Shown here: one piece after another, positions 7,726-14,269 of the stretch
Position numbering within the stretch: the stretch's first letter is position 1
How the letters are laid out: every line of letters starts with the position of its first letter
DNA from: TCS55 sp964343505
GTDB lineage: Bacteria > Fidelibacterota > Marinisomatia > Marinisomatales > TCS55
Direction: 5' to 3'
Length of the DNA stretch: 64,000 bases
NCBI GenBank assembly: GCA_964343505.1
Contig: CAYFJU010000004.1
Span: forward strand, 10,983-74,982
Notes under the pieces: model-generated
What the model was told of the DNA's origin: nothing
Seen by the model: only the letters and a program-made list of their open reading frames with translations
Database searches by the model: none
Position numbers and translations under genes: made by a program

Positions 7726-8529
7726 TCACAGACTCAATTTCTTTAAATGTCTTCTTGTTTCCCGTTCTACTTGTTCAAATTCTGGTAGGCCTTGGATTTG
7801 TTCACGCATTGATTTTTGCCACCGGCCTTTGTATTGAGGTATTCGCTGTTCTAATTTCTCATGGAAGTCAGTAGGGTTCAATCCTTTGCCGGTGCATTTA
7901 TTTGTAAATTCATTTACATAAAAGTCAACATCCATTCCGAACACTTCCAGTAAATACCAGATGTCGTAAAAATCCCGTGCCTGCATGCGTTGCATGACCG
8001 AACGCATTTTTTCAACTAATACTTCCTCCAAGAGGTAGCAAAGGAGCTGATGGCCTTCCTGATCAGAATAATTCAATAATGGGGGTTTCCAAATGGGCTC
8101 AAATTCAAGCTGTTCACTTCTCGAAATATCTACTTTTACTCTTTTTTGTTTACCCAGCCCACCCAAAGGACCAACATAACTTATGTAGAAGTTGAGGTTA
8201 CCGTCTTCATATTTATTATTTTTGATTATTTCGAGTGGAATATTTGCTTCTTCTTGTGCGAATTCAAACAGTTCATCAAACCACTGAAAAATATCTTCAT
8301 TGGTAATTTTATCATTCAAAAGGGTAAAGTCTAAATCTTCCGAAAAGCGATAATCTTCGAAATACACTTTCTTTAAAACAGTTCCGCCTTTGACTACAAG
8401 TATCATTGAAAGTTGCTCATGGTGAGCAATTCCCTGTAAAATCCAAGAAATCACATAGTCCTTTTCTATTTGCTGATCACGGACACCATTTTCACGAGCT
8501 ATCTGTTGTATTTCACCAGGTTTGATCAT
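7726..8529 (-). CDS. abiEii: AbiEii-type nucleotidyltransferase toxin
   Basis: 267 residues of the nucleotidyl transferase AbiEii/AbiGii family (PF08843). Its motif is clear: 'VVKGGTVLKKVYFEDYRFSEDLDFTLL', where 'KGGT...RFSxDLDF' supplies the NTase G-S/G...DxD residues. AbiEii toxins belong to type IV toxin-antitoxin systems and act as NTP-dependent nucleotidyltransferases; in phage-exclusion systems they halt growth on infection. The ATG overlaps the AbiEi stop by 4 bases (ATGA), the standard coupled arrangement. The last codons run directly into the remnant of a VOC gene, so the pair appears to have landed in or beside that gene. Phage-defence activity is inference from the family. Confidence 0.92.
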   Translation of the reverse strand: MIKPGEIQQIARENGVRDQQIEKDYVISWILQGIAHHEQLSMILVVKGGTVLKKVYFEDYRFSEDLDFTLLNDKITNEDIFQWFDELFEFAQEEANIPLEIIKNNKYEDGNLNFYISYVGPLGGLGKQKRVKVDISRSEQLEFEPIWKPPLLNYSDQEGHQLLCYLLEEVLVEKMRSVMQRMQARDFYDIWYLLEVFGMDVDFYVNEFTNKCTGKGLNPTDFHEKLEQRIPQYKGRWQKSMREQIQGLPEFEQVERETRRHLKKLSL

Positions 8530-9347
8530 GTGTAGATAGCAGATTTAATAGTTTCCGTTTCCAAGTTTAGCTGAATGCTCCATCGGCTAATCATTTTTCC
8601 TGTCTTTGGCAGTTCTGTATCCAGCAACACAAAAGAGGCCGTTTTCGCTTTTTGTAGGTCGTCAATAATATTACACTCTATTTCCAGGATTTCCAGTAGA
8701 TAGCCAAGACGTTTTATCACGGCCTGCGATTTGAACTTTTGGGCATATTGCAGGAGTTTGTCGAACTTGATTTTGTCTCTTGATGTATAGATTGCTCTTG
8801 CTATTTCCACAATACCGCCCGCATAATCGGGCTTGAATAAACAGTCGATTATTGTTTTTTCAAGGTCAGAGCAAAGGACTTTATGAAAATTGTCAATCCA
8901 GAATTTTTTAGCGCCAAAGAAGTGGTTTTTATTGTGATATATAAACTGGAAAGGGATCTTCTTGATTTTGATCATCGAAGGACGAATTTGCTTTGAAACA
9001 ATAATTTGTTCTTTCAAAGACGGCTGGGTTATAAGGTTATGAATTTGCAATGCAGAATAATAACCTATGTAATGCTTAATATCTTTAACTAAGTATTCCG
9101 CTATTAGATGCCAGTCAGGCATAAAAGATTCAGCGTCCTGTTCATATGGGATAACGTAGTAAACTCCTTTTTTCAATCGCATCAGGAGCCCTCTTTTGGT
9201 CATATCACTCACCAATTCCTTGACAGAACTTTCACTTGATTGGGGCAAGGCCTTGATAGCTTCAGCATAATCAAAACAAGCCTTGTTCTGGTTATTAAAG
9301 TAGGACAGAAGCTCACTAGATTTTGTTGATATGTACTTATTGATCAT
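8526..9347 (-). CDS. abiEi: AbiEi-type antitoxin / transcriptional autorepressor
   Basis: 273 residues. The N-terminal 80 residues form a winged-helix-like domain ('YFNNQNKACFDYAEAIKALPQSSESSVKELVSDMTKRGLLMRLKKGVYYVIPY'). The C-terminal domain carries the AbiEi pattern 'YIGYYSALQIHNL', 'IIVSKQIRP', 'IYHNKNHFFG', 'VLCSDLEKTIIDCLFKPDYAGGIVEIARAI'. Antitoxins of this family repress their own operon through inverted repeats and neutralise AbiEii without direct binding. Two 17-bp perfect palindromes upstream fit that (see the operator entries). It overlaps abiEii by 4 bases. Confidence 0.92.
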   Translation of the reverse strand: MINKYISTKSSELLSYFNNQNKACFDYAEAIKALPQSSESSVKELVSDMTKRGLLMRLKKGVYYVIPYEQDAESFMPDWHLIAEYLVKDIKHYIGYYSALQIHNLITQPSLKEQIIVSKQIRPSMIKIKKIPFQFIYHNKNHFFGAKKFWIDNFHKVLCSDLEKTIIDCLFKPDYAGGIVEIARAIYTSRDKIKFDKLLQYAQKFKSQAVIKRLGYLLEILEIECNIIDDLQKAKTASFVLLDTELPKTGKMISRWSIQLNLETETIKSAIYT

Positions 9348-9356
9348 AGTCTCATA

Positions 9357-9373
9357 GTCAGGTTAAACCTGAC
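9357..9373. promoter_or_regulatory. AbiEi operator palindrome 1
   Basis: GTCAGGTTAAACCTGAC, a perfect 8-1-8 palindrome, sits 10 bases upstream of the abiEi ATG (which is at 9347 on the minus strand). A second near-identical copy lies at 9444. AbiEi proteins are known to bind paired inverted repeats in their promoters; identification of these as the sites is inference from position and symmetry. Confidence 0.75.
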
Positions 9374-9443
9374 TGCAACGATACAAAAGATAGACATAAA
9401 TTTACTTAATACCACCAATTAAATTCTTTTTCATAGAAATAAT

Positions 9444-9460
9444 GTCAGGTTTAACCTGAC
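9444..9460. promoter_or_regulatory. AbiEi operator palindrome 2
   Basis: GTCAGGTTTAACCTGAC, perfect 8-1-8 palindrome, identical to the first except the central base. Centre-to-centre distance is 87 bp, close to eight helical turns, which would put both sites on one face of the DNA. Confidence 0.75.
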
Positions 9461-9687
9461 AATAACGCTATGAAACATAACAAACATATGGTGCAGAGTA
9501 AGGATTGGTTCTTTTGCAAAGCTTGGGATTTATGGCTGGCTTGTTCAACTTGTATCTTATTTTTTATCATGAAGTGCAATAGGATGGTGCGCTGTAAACA
9601 TAGTGGTTTTCGAGCTGGCTCGAAAAAACCAAAGCGTTTAGCGTGATTATTCTTATTCTTTTGTTTTTCTTTCACTTATCTTTCCGT
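9461..9687. other. Spacer upstream of abiE without a convincing gene
   Basis: Contains a strong hairpin at 9605-9630 (GGTTTTCGAGC ... GCTCGAAAAAACC) that could be a terminator or a recombination-site remnant. A 74-codon minus-strand frame (9451-9675) crosses the operator and hairpin and has no domain I recognise, so I do not call it a gene. Confidence 0.4.
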
Positions 9688-9921
9688 TCAGAATTCAACA
9701 TCCTTCGTGTGCCGACCAAAGGTCCATTGGTGTCCTTCGCAATCATTCACTTCGTAATTCCTGTCCCCATAAAACTGGATTTCCGGTTCTGAGATGATTT
9801 CAGCGCCAGCAGTTTGGGCCTGTTCAAAATGGGCGTCCACATCATCCACATACACATATAATACCATAGTGGTTATGCCACCGTTGTTAGCGGGACTTTC
9901 CCAGCCCTCCCTGGCGTCGCT
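9688..9921 (-). pseudogene. Second VOC/glyoxalase remnant, C-terminal half only
   Basis: From about 9921 leftward the frame reads 'SDAREGWESPANNGGITTMVLYVYVDDVDAHFEQAQTAGAEIISEPEIQFYGDRNYEVNDCEGHQWTFG', clearly a paralogue of the remnant at 7373-7725 (same 'AREGWESPANN', 'YVYVDDVD.HFE.A...GA', 'FYGDRNYEV', 'WTFG'). The upstream 30 codons are unrelated to the family and overlap the end of the phosphatase gene, so the N-terminal half is lost. Only TTG/ATG codons inside the neighbouring gene are available as starts. Probably non-functional. Confidence 0.7.
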
Positions 9922-9973
9922 GTAATTCGGGGCATATTTTCCGGTTGATTTATGGGCATTGCTCTTCTTGCGA

Positions 9974-11050
9974 TTATGTATCCAAAATAAGCGTCTTTTG
10001 ACCGTGATCATTGACGCGGTAAAATTGATTGTCCCTGATCAATAATCCCTGGGCCGCTCCGGTAAATTTATCCTGGGGATATTGTACATCCACACGAATC
10101 ACTTTACCGTCCCAAAAGGGGGCAATCCTTTTAACGATTGAATGGCCAATGATGATTTTACTAGCCATAAAATAGGCCAGAATCCGATCTAAGACAAGCT
10201 CACCCGTAGGGGCATATTCGTCAGCTAAGCCTCGATACCATAAAGGGCCCAGGTCTTCGTGAACCAGTTTAGCCGTAAGGTTTTCAGAAGGTGGGGGGTG
10301 GTTGATGAACTCCCTGCCGACCCCGTTGATTTCATCCATGGTCAGGTTGGCGGCAATTAATTGAGGACTGATTCCGCCGTGGGCAAAGAGCAAATCGCCG
10401 AGGCACTCAAGGATATTTTTGGACTTCAACCATTGGACGACAATGGCATTCTCATTGAAAAGGGTTTGATAGTAATAGAGACACGCTTCATAAAAATCCC
10501 GCTGGGAGGAGTAGGATTGGGCGAAGGCCGGGTATTTGGGGTGGAGATAGCGGTAATCACCCTGCAAATACATAGCTTCGTGATTACCCAGGATATAATG
10601 GGCCATCCCGCCTTGTGATTCTGCTTCCTGTTCCAATTTATAAATCAGCCACAGGCATTGGGTGGCATTCGGGCCCCGGTCTACCAAGTCTCCTGTCAGA
10701 ATAAGATGACCATGTCCAAAGAGCCATTGATAGTTCTTGTCCATGATATGATTGCCCACCAATAAACTATAGAGTGCATTAAAATTTCCTTCAATATCAG
10801 ACAACACAAACATTTGCTCAGGTCGGGGATAAACGGCAGGCGGGGTGGGGTGAGATTCTCTTAAACAGAATTCGAATTGATCATGATCCTGATTGTCAAC
10901 GCGGACCGAAATCGGCTGCGTGCGAGGAACCTCTCGCTCTTTGATTGCGTAACCCCCAATCTCAGAGATTCCATATACCAAGCGGACAGTCTCTGGACGG
11001 CTTCCCTCCAGAATATATGGGCCGTCTTCACCTGAAAAAGGAGCGTGCAT
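9974..11050 (-). CDS. PPP-family metallophosphoesterase (calcineurin-like phosphatase)
   Basis: 358 residues. The bimetal phosphoesterase signature is complete and in order: 'LSDIEGNFNAL' (DxxGN variant of DxH), 'LILTGDLVDRGPNATQ' (GDxVDRG), 'YILGNHEAMYLQ' (GNHE), 'FAHGGISP' and 'IIGHSIV'. The first motif has Glu-Gly-Asn in place of His-Gly-Asn, so one metal-binding His is changed to Glu. Overall pattern resembles the bacterial PPP/Shewanella-like phosphatase branch rather than ApaH. The first ~75 residues form a separate beta-rich extension. Substrate (phosphoprotein or nucleotide) cannot be told. Cytosolic as there is no signal peptide. Confidence 0.85.
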   Translation of the reverse strand: MHAPFSGEDGPYILEGSRPETVRLVYGISEIGGYAIKEREVPRTQPISVRVDNQDHDQFEFCLRESHPTPPAVYPRPEQMFVLSDIEGNFNALYSLLVGNHIMDKNYQWLFGHGHLILTGDLVDRGPNATQCLWLIYKLEQEAESQGGMAHYILGNHEAMYLQGDYRYLHPKYPAFAQSYSSQRDFYEACLYYYQTLFNENAIVVQWLKSKNILECLGDLLFAHGGISPQLIAANLTMDEINGVGREFINHPPPSENLTAKLVHEDLGPLWYRGLADEYAPTGELVLDRILAYFMASKIIIGHSIVKRIAPFWDGKVIRVDVQYPQDKFTGAAQGLLIRDNQFYRVNDHGQKTLILDT

Positions 11051-11063
11051 TACTTAGGCGAAA

Positions 11064-11094
11064 ACTTTGCGAAAGTTTGGTTCCTTCGCAAGGT
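11064..11094. repeat. Short TTGCGAAAG / CTTCGCAAGG hairpin
   Basis: ACTTTGCGAA at 11064-11073 pairs with TTCGCAAGGT at 11085-11094, between the mobA stop and the phosphatase start. The same end sequences bound a larger element at 41397-41486, so this is probably an internally deleted copy of that dispersed repeat. Confidence 0.5.
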
Positions 11095-11693
11095 TAATCC
11101 TCAGAATTTGGATTACTATTCATCTCAGTATCGAAGAGTGAATTTTTTGTCTTCAAAAGGTCAGTTGGTGTATTCATATTCAGAAAGTATTTAGAATGCA
11201 TGGAAAGATCAATCAAATGGGTATCAGTTTTTTCAACTATATTTTTTAAACTGAAATCTCCTCCATCAATTTCTCTTTCACAAATTCCCAATATTTCCTT
11301 TTTATAAAACCCACAGGTGTATTGGGGAATTCCTTCAACCAAGGGTAAAACAATATTTACCCCGTCACGCTTTTTATTCCACAAATCCATGATTACGAAT
11401 TGGGTGATCAGGGGCAGGTCGCAAGAAAGCAGAAAAACCCAATCAGATTTCGTATGATGCAGGGCAGTAAATAAACCATTGATGGGCGCTCGGATATCCA
11501 ATTCATCCTGAATTTGGGGATAAGTGATTTCTGCTTCAGGCTGCTTCCCAATGATCATGGTAGTATCAAACAGGCTGCACACCGCCCACAGAATATCAAT
11601 TATCCGTTTTTCACCAATCTCCGTTTTCCATTTGGGAGAACCAAATCGTTTACTTTGTCCGCCGATCAAGATAAATGCTGATGCCGGTATCAT
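11094..11693 (-). CDS. mobA: Molybdenum cofactor guanylyltransferase
   Basis: 199 residues, usual MobA length. It adds GMP to Mo-molybdopterin to make the bis-MGD cofactor required by DMSO-reductase family enzymes such as the one at 16592. Motifs: N-terminal nucleotide loop 'FILIGGQSKRFGSPKWKTEIG' (GGxSxRFG...K) and the metal Asp in 'FLLSCDLPLI'; 'DIRAPINGLFTAL' corresponds to the usual 'GPLaGi..aL' segment, with Arg-Ala replacing Gly-Pro. It is transcribed divergently from the arsR-like gene, sharing a 76-bp promoter region. Confidence 0.9.
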   Translation of the reverse strand: MIPASAFILIGGQSKRFGSPKWKTEIGEKRIIDILWAVCSLFDTTMIIGKQPEAEITYPQIQDELDIRAPINGLFTALHHTKSDWVFLLSCDLPLITQFVIMDLWNKKRDGVNIVLPLVEGIPQYTCGFYKKEILGICEREIDGGDFSLKNIVEKTDTHLIDLSMHSKYFLNMNTPTDLLKTKNSLFDTEMNSNPNSED

Positions 11694-11721
11694 GAAAGAA
11701 TTTCAGTAAAAAATTAGGTAT

Positions 11722-11734
11722 AAACATAATGTTT
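11722..11734. promoter_or_regulatory. Candidate ArsR operator between mobA and the sulfur operon
   Basis: AAACATAATGTTT, a perfect 6-1-6 palindrome, about 36 bases before the ATG of the ArsR-family gene, within an AT-rich stretch (TTTTATATATAAAAAATACTATAT) suited to a -10 element. ArsR regulators commonly bind such sites over their own promoter; the link is inference. Confidence 0.45.
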
Positions 11735-11769
11735 GTTTTATATATAAAAAATACTATATTCCGGGCGCC

Positions 11770-12132
11770 ATGGTTGAAAATACAACCCGTATTTCGCCCG
11801 AATTCATTCAAGCCGCTTCACGGATATTGAAAACACTTGGGCACCCTGACCGAATTAAAATCGTGGAATTTCTTGATGGTGGCGAAAAAACTGTTGGGCA
11901 AATTCACAGAAAATTAGATTTAATTCAACCAGTAGTTAGTCAGCATTTAAAAGTAATGTATGAGCGAGGGATTGTGATCTACCGCAAGGAAGGGACACGC
12001 TACTTTTATTCACTCGCCAATGGATTCATTTACAAAATCTTGGGCTGTATGGCTGATGCACAGGAAAAAATTTCAACCGGGAAATGGAAATTAGATTCTT
12101 TCCCGTTTAATCAGGAGGAGGCAACCAAATGA
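11770..12132 (+). CDS. ArsR-family winged-helix regulator of the sulfur operon
   Basis: 120 residues with the ArsR HTH pattern: 'ILKTLGHPDRIKIVEFLDGGEKTVGQIHRKLDLIQPVVSQHLKVMYERGIVIYRKEGTRYFYSL'. The recognition helix is 'QPVVSQHLKVM'. It has one Cys only (Cys93, in the C-terminal helix), lacking the metal-binding 'CVC' of ArsR and the Cys pair of the persulfide sensors SqrR/BigR. Its position as first gene of a TusA-DsrE-persulfide dioxygenase-like operon suggests it senses a sulfur signal, but the sensing residue is not evident. Stop codon overlaps the TusA start (ATGA). Confidence 0.88.
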   Translation: MVENTTRISPEFIQAASRILKTLGHPDRIKIVEFLDGGEKTVGQIHRKLDLIQPVVSQHLKVMYERGIVIYRKEGTRYFYSLANGFIYKILGCMADAQEKISTGKWKLDSFPFNQEEATK

Positions 12133-12365
12133 GTGATCAATCGTTCGACCAGGAGTTGGACTGCAGGGGGCTGAACTGTCCGCTCCCAGTTTTGAAAACA
12201 AAAAAAGCCATGGATAGCATGACCCAGGGAGAAGTTTTAAAAATGATTTCTTCTGATCCGGGATCCATGAATGACATAACTGCATGGGCAAACCGTACCG
12301 GCAATGATTTGCTCTCTTCTGGCAGCACAGATGATGGCTACGTGTTCATCATCAAAAAAGTTTAG
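12129..12365 (+). CDS. TusA-family sulfur-carrier protein
   Basis: 78 residues with the TusA core 'LDCRGLNCPLPVLKTKKAMDSM': Cys17 in the CPxP motif is the persulfide-carrying Cys; Cys12 precedes it. C-terminal part 'ISSDPGSMNDITAWANRTGNDLL' is the usual beta-alpha half. TusA-like proteins shuttle sulfane sulfur between enzymes, here presumably among the DsrE-like protein, the rhodanese/MBL protein and the molybdoenzyme. It overlaps the ArsR gene by 4 bases and has the Shine-Dalgarno CAGGAGGAGG a few bases upstream, the strongest in this operon. Confidence 0.93.
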   Translation: MSDQSFDQELDCRGLNCPLPVLKTKKAMDSMTQGEVLKMISSDPGSMNDITAWANRTGNDLLSSGSTDDGYVFIIKKV

Positions 12366-12375
12366 GGGTGGATTC

Positions 12376-12891
12376 ATGAGTGAAAACAGGCAAAAACGGA
12401 TGGCATTGATTGCTTCCAAAGGAACGCTGGACTGGGCCTATCCGCCTTTTATCCTGGCATCCACAGCGGCAGCGATGGATATGGAGGTTGGCATCTTTTT
12501 TACTTTCTATGGTTTGACCCTTTTAAATAAGAAGATCGAGGCAAAAGTGGCTCCTGCAACTAATCCGGCCATGCCCATGAAAATGCCATTCGGGCCGAAA
12601 GGTGTGCAGGACTTTGAATGGCCGATCCCAAACCTGGTTATGGGCAATTTACCCGGATTTGAAACGATGGCAACGTCCCTAATGAAAAAAACCTTTAAAA
12701 ATAAAGGCGTGGCCACCATTGAGGAACTGCGGGAAATCTGCATTGAATCCGGTGTTAAACTCATTGGCTGCCAAATGACCATGGATGTTTTTGGATTTGA
12801 AAAGGATCAATTCGTAGACAGTGTGGACATCGGCGGTGCAGCATCTTTCTTGGAATTTGCCGCAGACGCCGATATTACCTTATTCGTTTAA
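12376..12891 (+). CDS. DsrE/F-like (DrsE superfamily) sulfur-relay protein
   Basis: 171 residues from the ATG at 12376, which has GGGGTGG upstream and is 10 bases after the TusA stop; a longer open frame from 12304 overlaps TusA and is unlikely. Pattern of the 'DsrE family/peroxiredoxin-like' group: 'ALIASKGTLDWAYPPFILASTAAAMDMEVGIFFTFYGLTLL', then 'MPMKMPFGPKG', and the conserved Cys in 'VKLIGCQMTMDVFG' that carries persulfide. These proteins usually occur with TusA and take part in cytoplasmic sulfur transfer. There is no membrane helix of clear strength; the early hydrophobic stretch is part of the Rossmann-like fold. Confidence 0.9.
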   Translation: MSENRQKRMALIASKGTLDWAYPPFILASTAAAMDMEVGIFFTFYGLTLLNKKIEAKVAPATNPAMPMKMPFGPKGVQDFEWPIPNLVMGNLPGFETMATSLMKKTFKNKGVATIEELREICIESGVKLIGCQMTMDVFGFEKDQFVDSVDIGGAASFLEFAADADITLFV

Positions 12892-13105
12892 CTGAGCCCA
12901 GATAGAGAAAAAGGGTCGGGAAACTGGGGAAGAAGTATGCCCGTGATTTGTATCGGGTAAGCCGTGAAAAATCTACCCATCGGCGGAATCGTCAAAATGA
13001 CGAATGCTTATCTATGAATAGCACCGAAAACCAAAGCCATCTAAATATAACAGAAGTGAAAAACATTTTTTTGTCCGATGCAACCCTAAATGTTGGGAGA
13101 ATAAT
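12892..13105. other. Spacer with small hairpins inside the sulfur operon
   Basis: The 214 bases hold several small stems: GCCCG at 12939-12943 with CGGGT at 12954-12958, GCCG at 12961-12964 with CGGC at 12981-12984, and a perfect TCGTCA-AAA-TGACGA at 12989-13003. One frame is open from 12906 to a TGA that overlaps the next gene's ATG (ATGA at 13106-13109), but its only ATG (13014) leaves 31 codons of no recognised family. Either a leader RNA or a degenerate gene. Confidence 0.35.
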
Positions 13106-14266
13106 ATGACAGAATTAAGAGGCTACACAGCCAATGATTTATTCGAATATTTGACGAATAAAGAAGATATACTCATATTAGATGTGAGAAATGAAGACGA
13201 TTTTGGTCGTTTTAGTGTTGAAGGCCCTTTTCCCTTTGATATGATTAATATACCCTATTTTGATTTCATGGAAGATGAAGATGCCTCTGTGGCAAAAGTC
13301 TCCCGTAAAAAACCAGTGAAAGTCGTCTGTGCTAAAGAAGGCTCGGCCAAATATGTGGGAGATATTTTAGTTCGAAATGGATTTGAAGATGTGGCCTTTC
13401 TCACGGGTGGCATAAAGACCTGGGGAAATTTGTTGGCCCCAAAACGTATCAATCCTGTATCTGATGATTACGCTTTGTACCAATTCATTCGCCCGGGGAA
13501 GGCATCCTGCAACTATGGTTTATTATATAAGGGCGAAATGGTGATTTTTGACCCCAGTCGAAACATTGAGTTTTATGGGTCATTCGCCAATTCTCAAAAT
13601 GCAAAAATTGTTAAAACATTTGAAACTCACCTTCAGGCTGATTATATCAGTGGTTCCAAGCAAATTGCGAATGAAACGGGTGCTGAAATTTTTGCCCATA
13701 ATGGCGATTTTATAGATGCGTCTTTTAAATATAGCAAAGTGAATGATAGTGAAATCTATACAGTTGGAAAAGCGGGACCAGAGATTAAAGTTTTACATTC
13801 ACCGGGACATACACCGGGCAGCACAAGCTACATCATTGATGACAAATTTATGATATCCGGTGATACGGTATTCATTCTTTCTGTCGGGCGACCTGATCTT
13901 GGGGGAAAAGCTGAAGAATGGTCAGTCATGTTATACAGTACCTTAACCGATAAGGTCATGAAATTGGATGGAGGTTTGAATGTATTACCCGGGCATTATA
14001 TGGATTGGAATGAGGCGAATTCTGAATTAATTTTTTCTGAAAAACTGGAAAAAATTATCGAGCATAATGCTCACGTATACAATATGGATTCTCCTGAAAG
14101 ATTTACACAATACATCAAAGATAACATGAGAAAATCTCCAGAAGTGTATGGAGAAATTCGCAAAGTGAATGCCGGTTGGATAGATGTGGATATTAATGAA
14201 GCGGACATAATGGATCTTGGAAAAAATGAATGTGCTGCAGCCACTTATGCTGCGAAGAAAAGTTAG
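13106..14266 (+). CDS. Rhodanese-MBL fusion, persulfide dioxygenase-like
   Basis: 386 residues. Residues 1-110 are a rhodanese domain with active-site Cys75 in 'VVCAKEGSA'. Residues 120-330 are a metallo-beta-lactamase domain. In ETHE1-type persulfide dioxygenases a mononuclear iron is held by the first His of the HxHxDH motif, the His of 'HTPGS' and the Asp of 'GDT'. All three are present (His175, His235, Asp253), but the motif reads H-L-Q-A-D-Y, so the second and third His of the dinuclear MBL enzymes are Gln177 and Tyr180. That favours an iron dioxygenase or a related sulfur enzyme over a dizinc hydrolase. Such enzymes oxidise glutathione persulfide or other R-SSH to sulfite. The downstream TauE-type exporter could remove that sulfite. 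Cytosolic. AATATTGGGAGAAT-like Shine-Dalgarno precedes the ATG. Confidence 0.88.
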   Translation: MTELRGYTANDLFEYLTNKEDILILDVRNEDDFGRFSVEGPFPFDMINIPYFDFMEDEDASVAKVSRKKPVKVVCAKEGSAKYVGDILVRNGFEDVAFLTGGIKTWGNLLAPKRINPVSDDYALYQFIRPGKASCNYGLLYKGEMVIFDPSRNIEFYGSFANSQNAKIVKTFETHLQADYISGSKQIANETGAEIFAHNGDFIDASFKYSKVNDSEIYTVGKAGPEIKVLHSPGHTPGSTSYIIDDKFMISGDTVFILSVGRPDLGGKAEEWSVMLYSTLTDKVMKLDGGLNVLPGHYMDWNEANSELIFSEKLEKIIEHNAHVYNMDSPERFTQYIKDNMRKSPEVYGEIRKVNAGWIDVDINEADIMDLGKNECAAATYAAKKS

Positions 14267-14269
14267 CTT

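Noticed and set aside
9451..9675. 74-codon minus-strand frame upstream of abiEi
   Set aside because: It runs through the operator palindrome and a hairpin, has low-complexity Lys/Asn-rich residues, and has no recognised family or ribosome-binding site.
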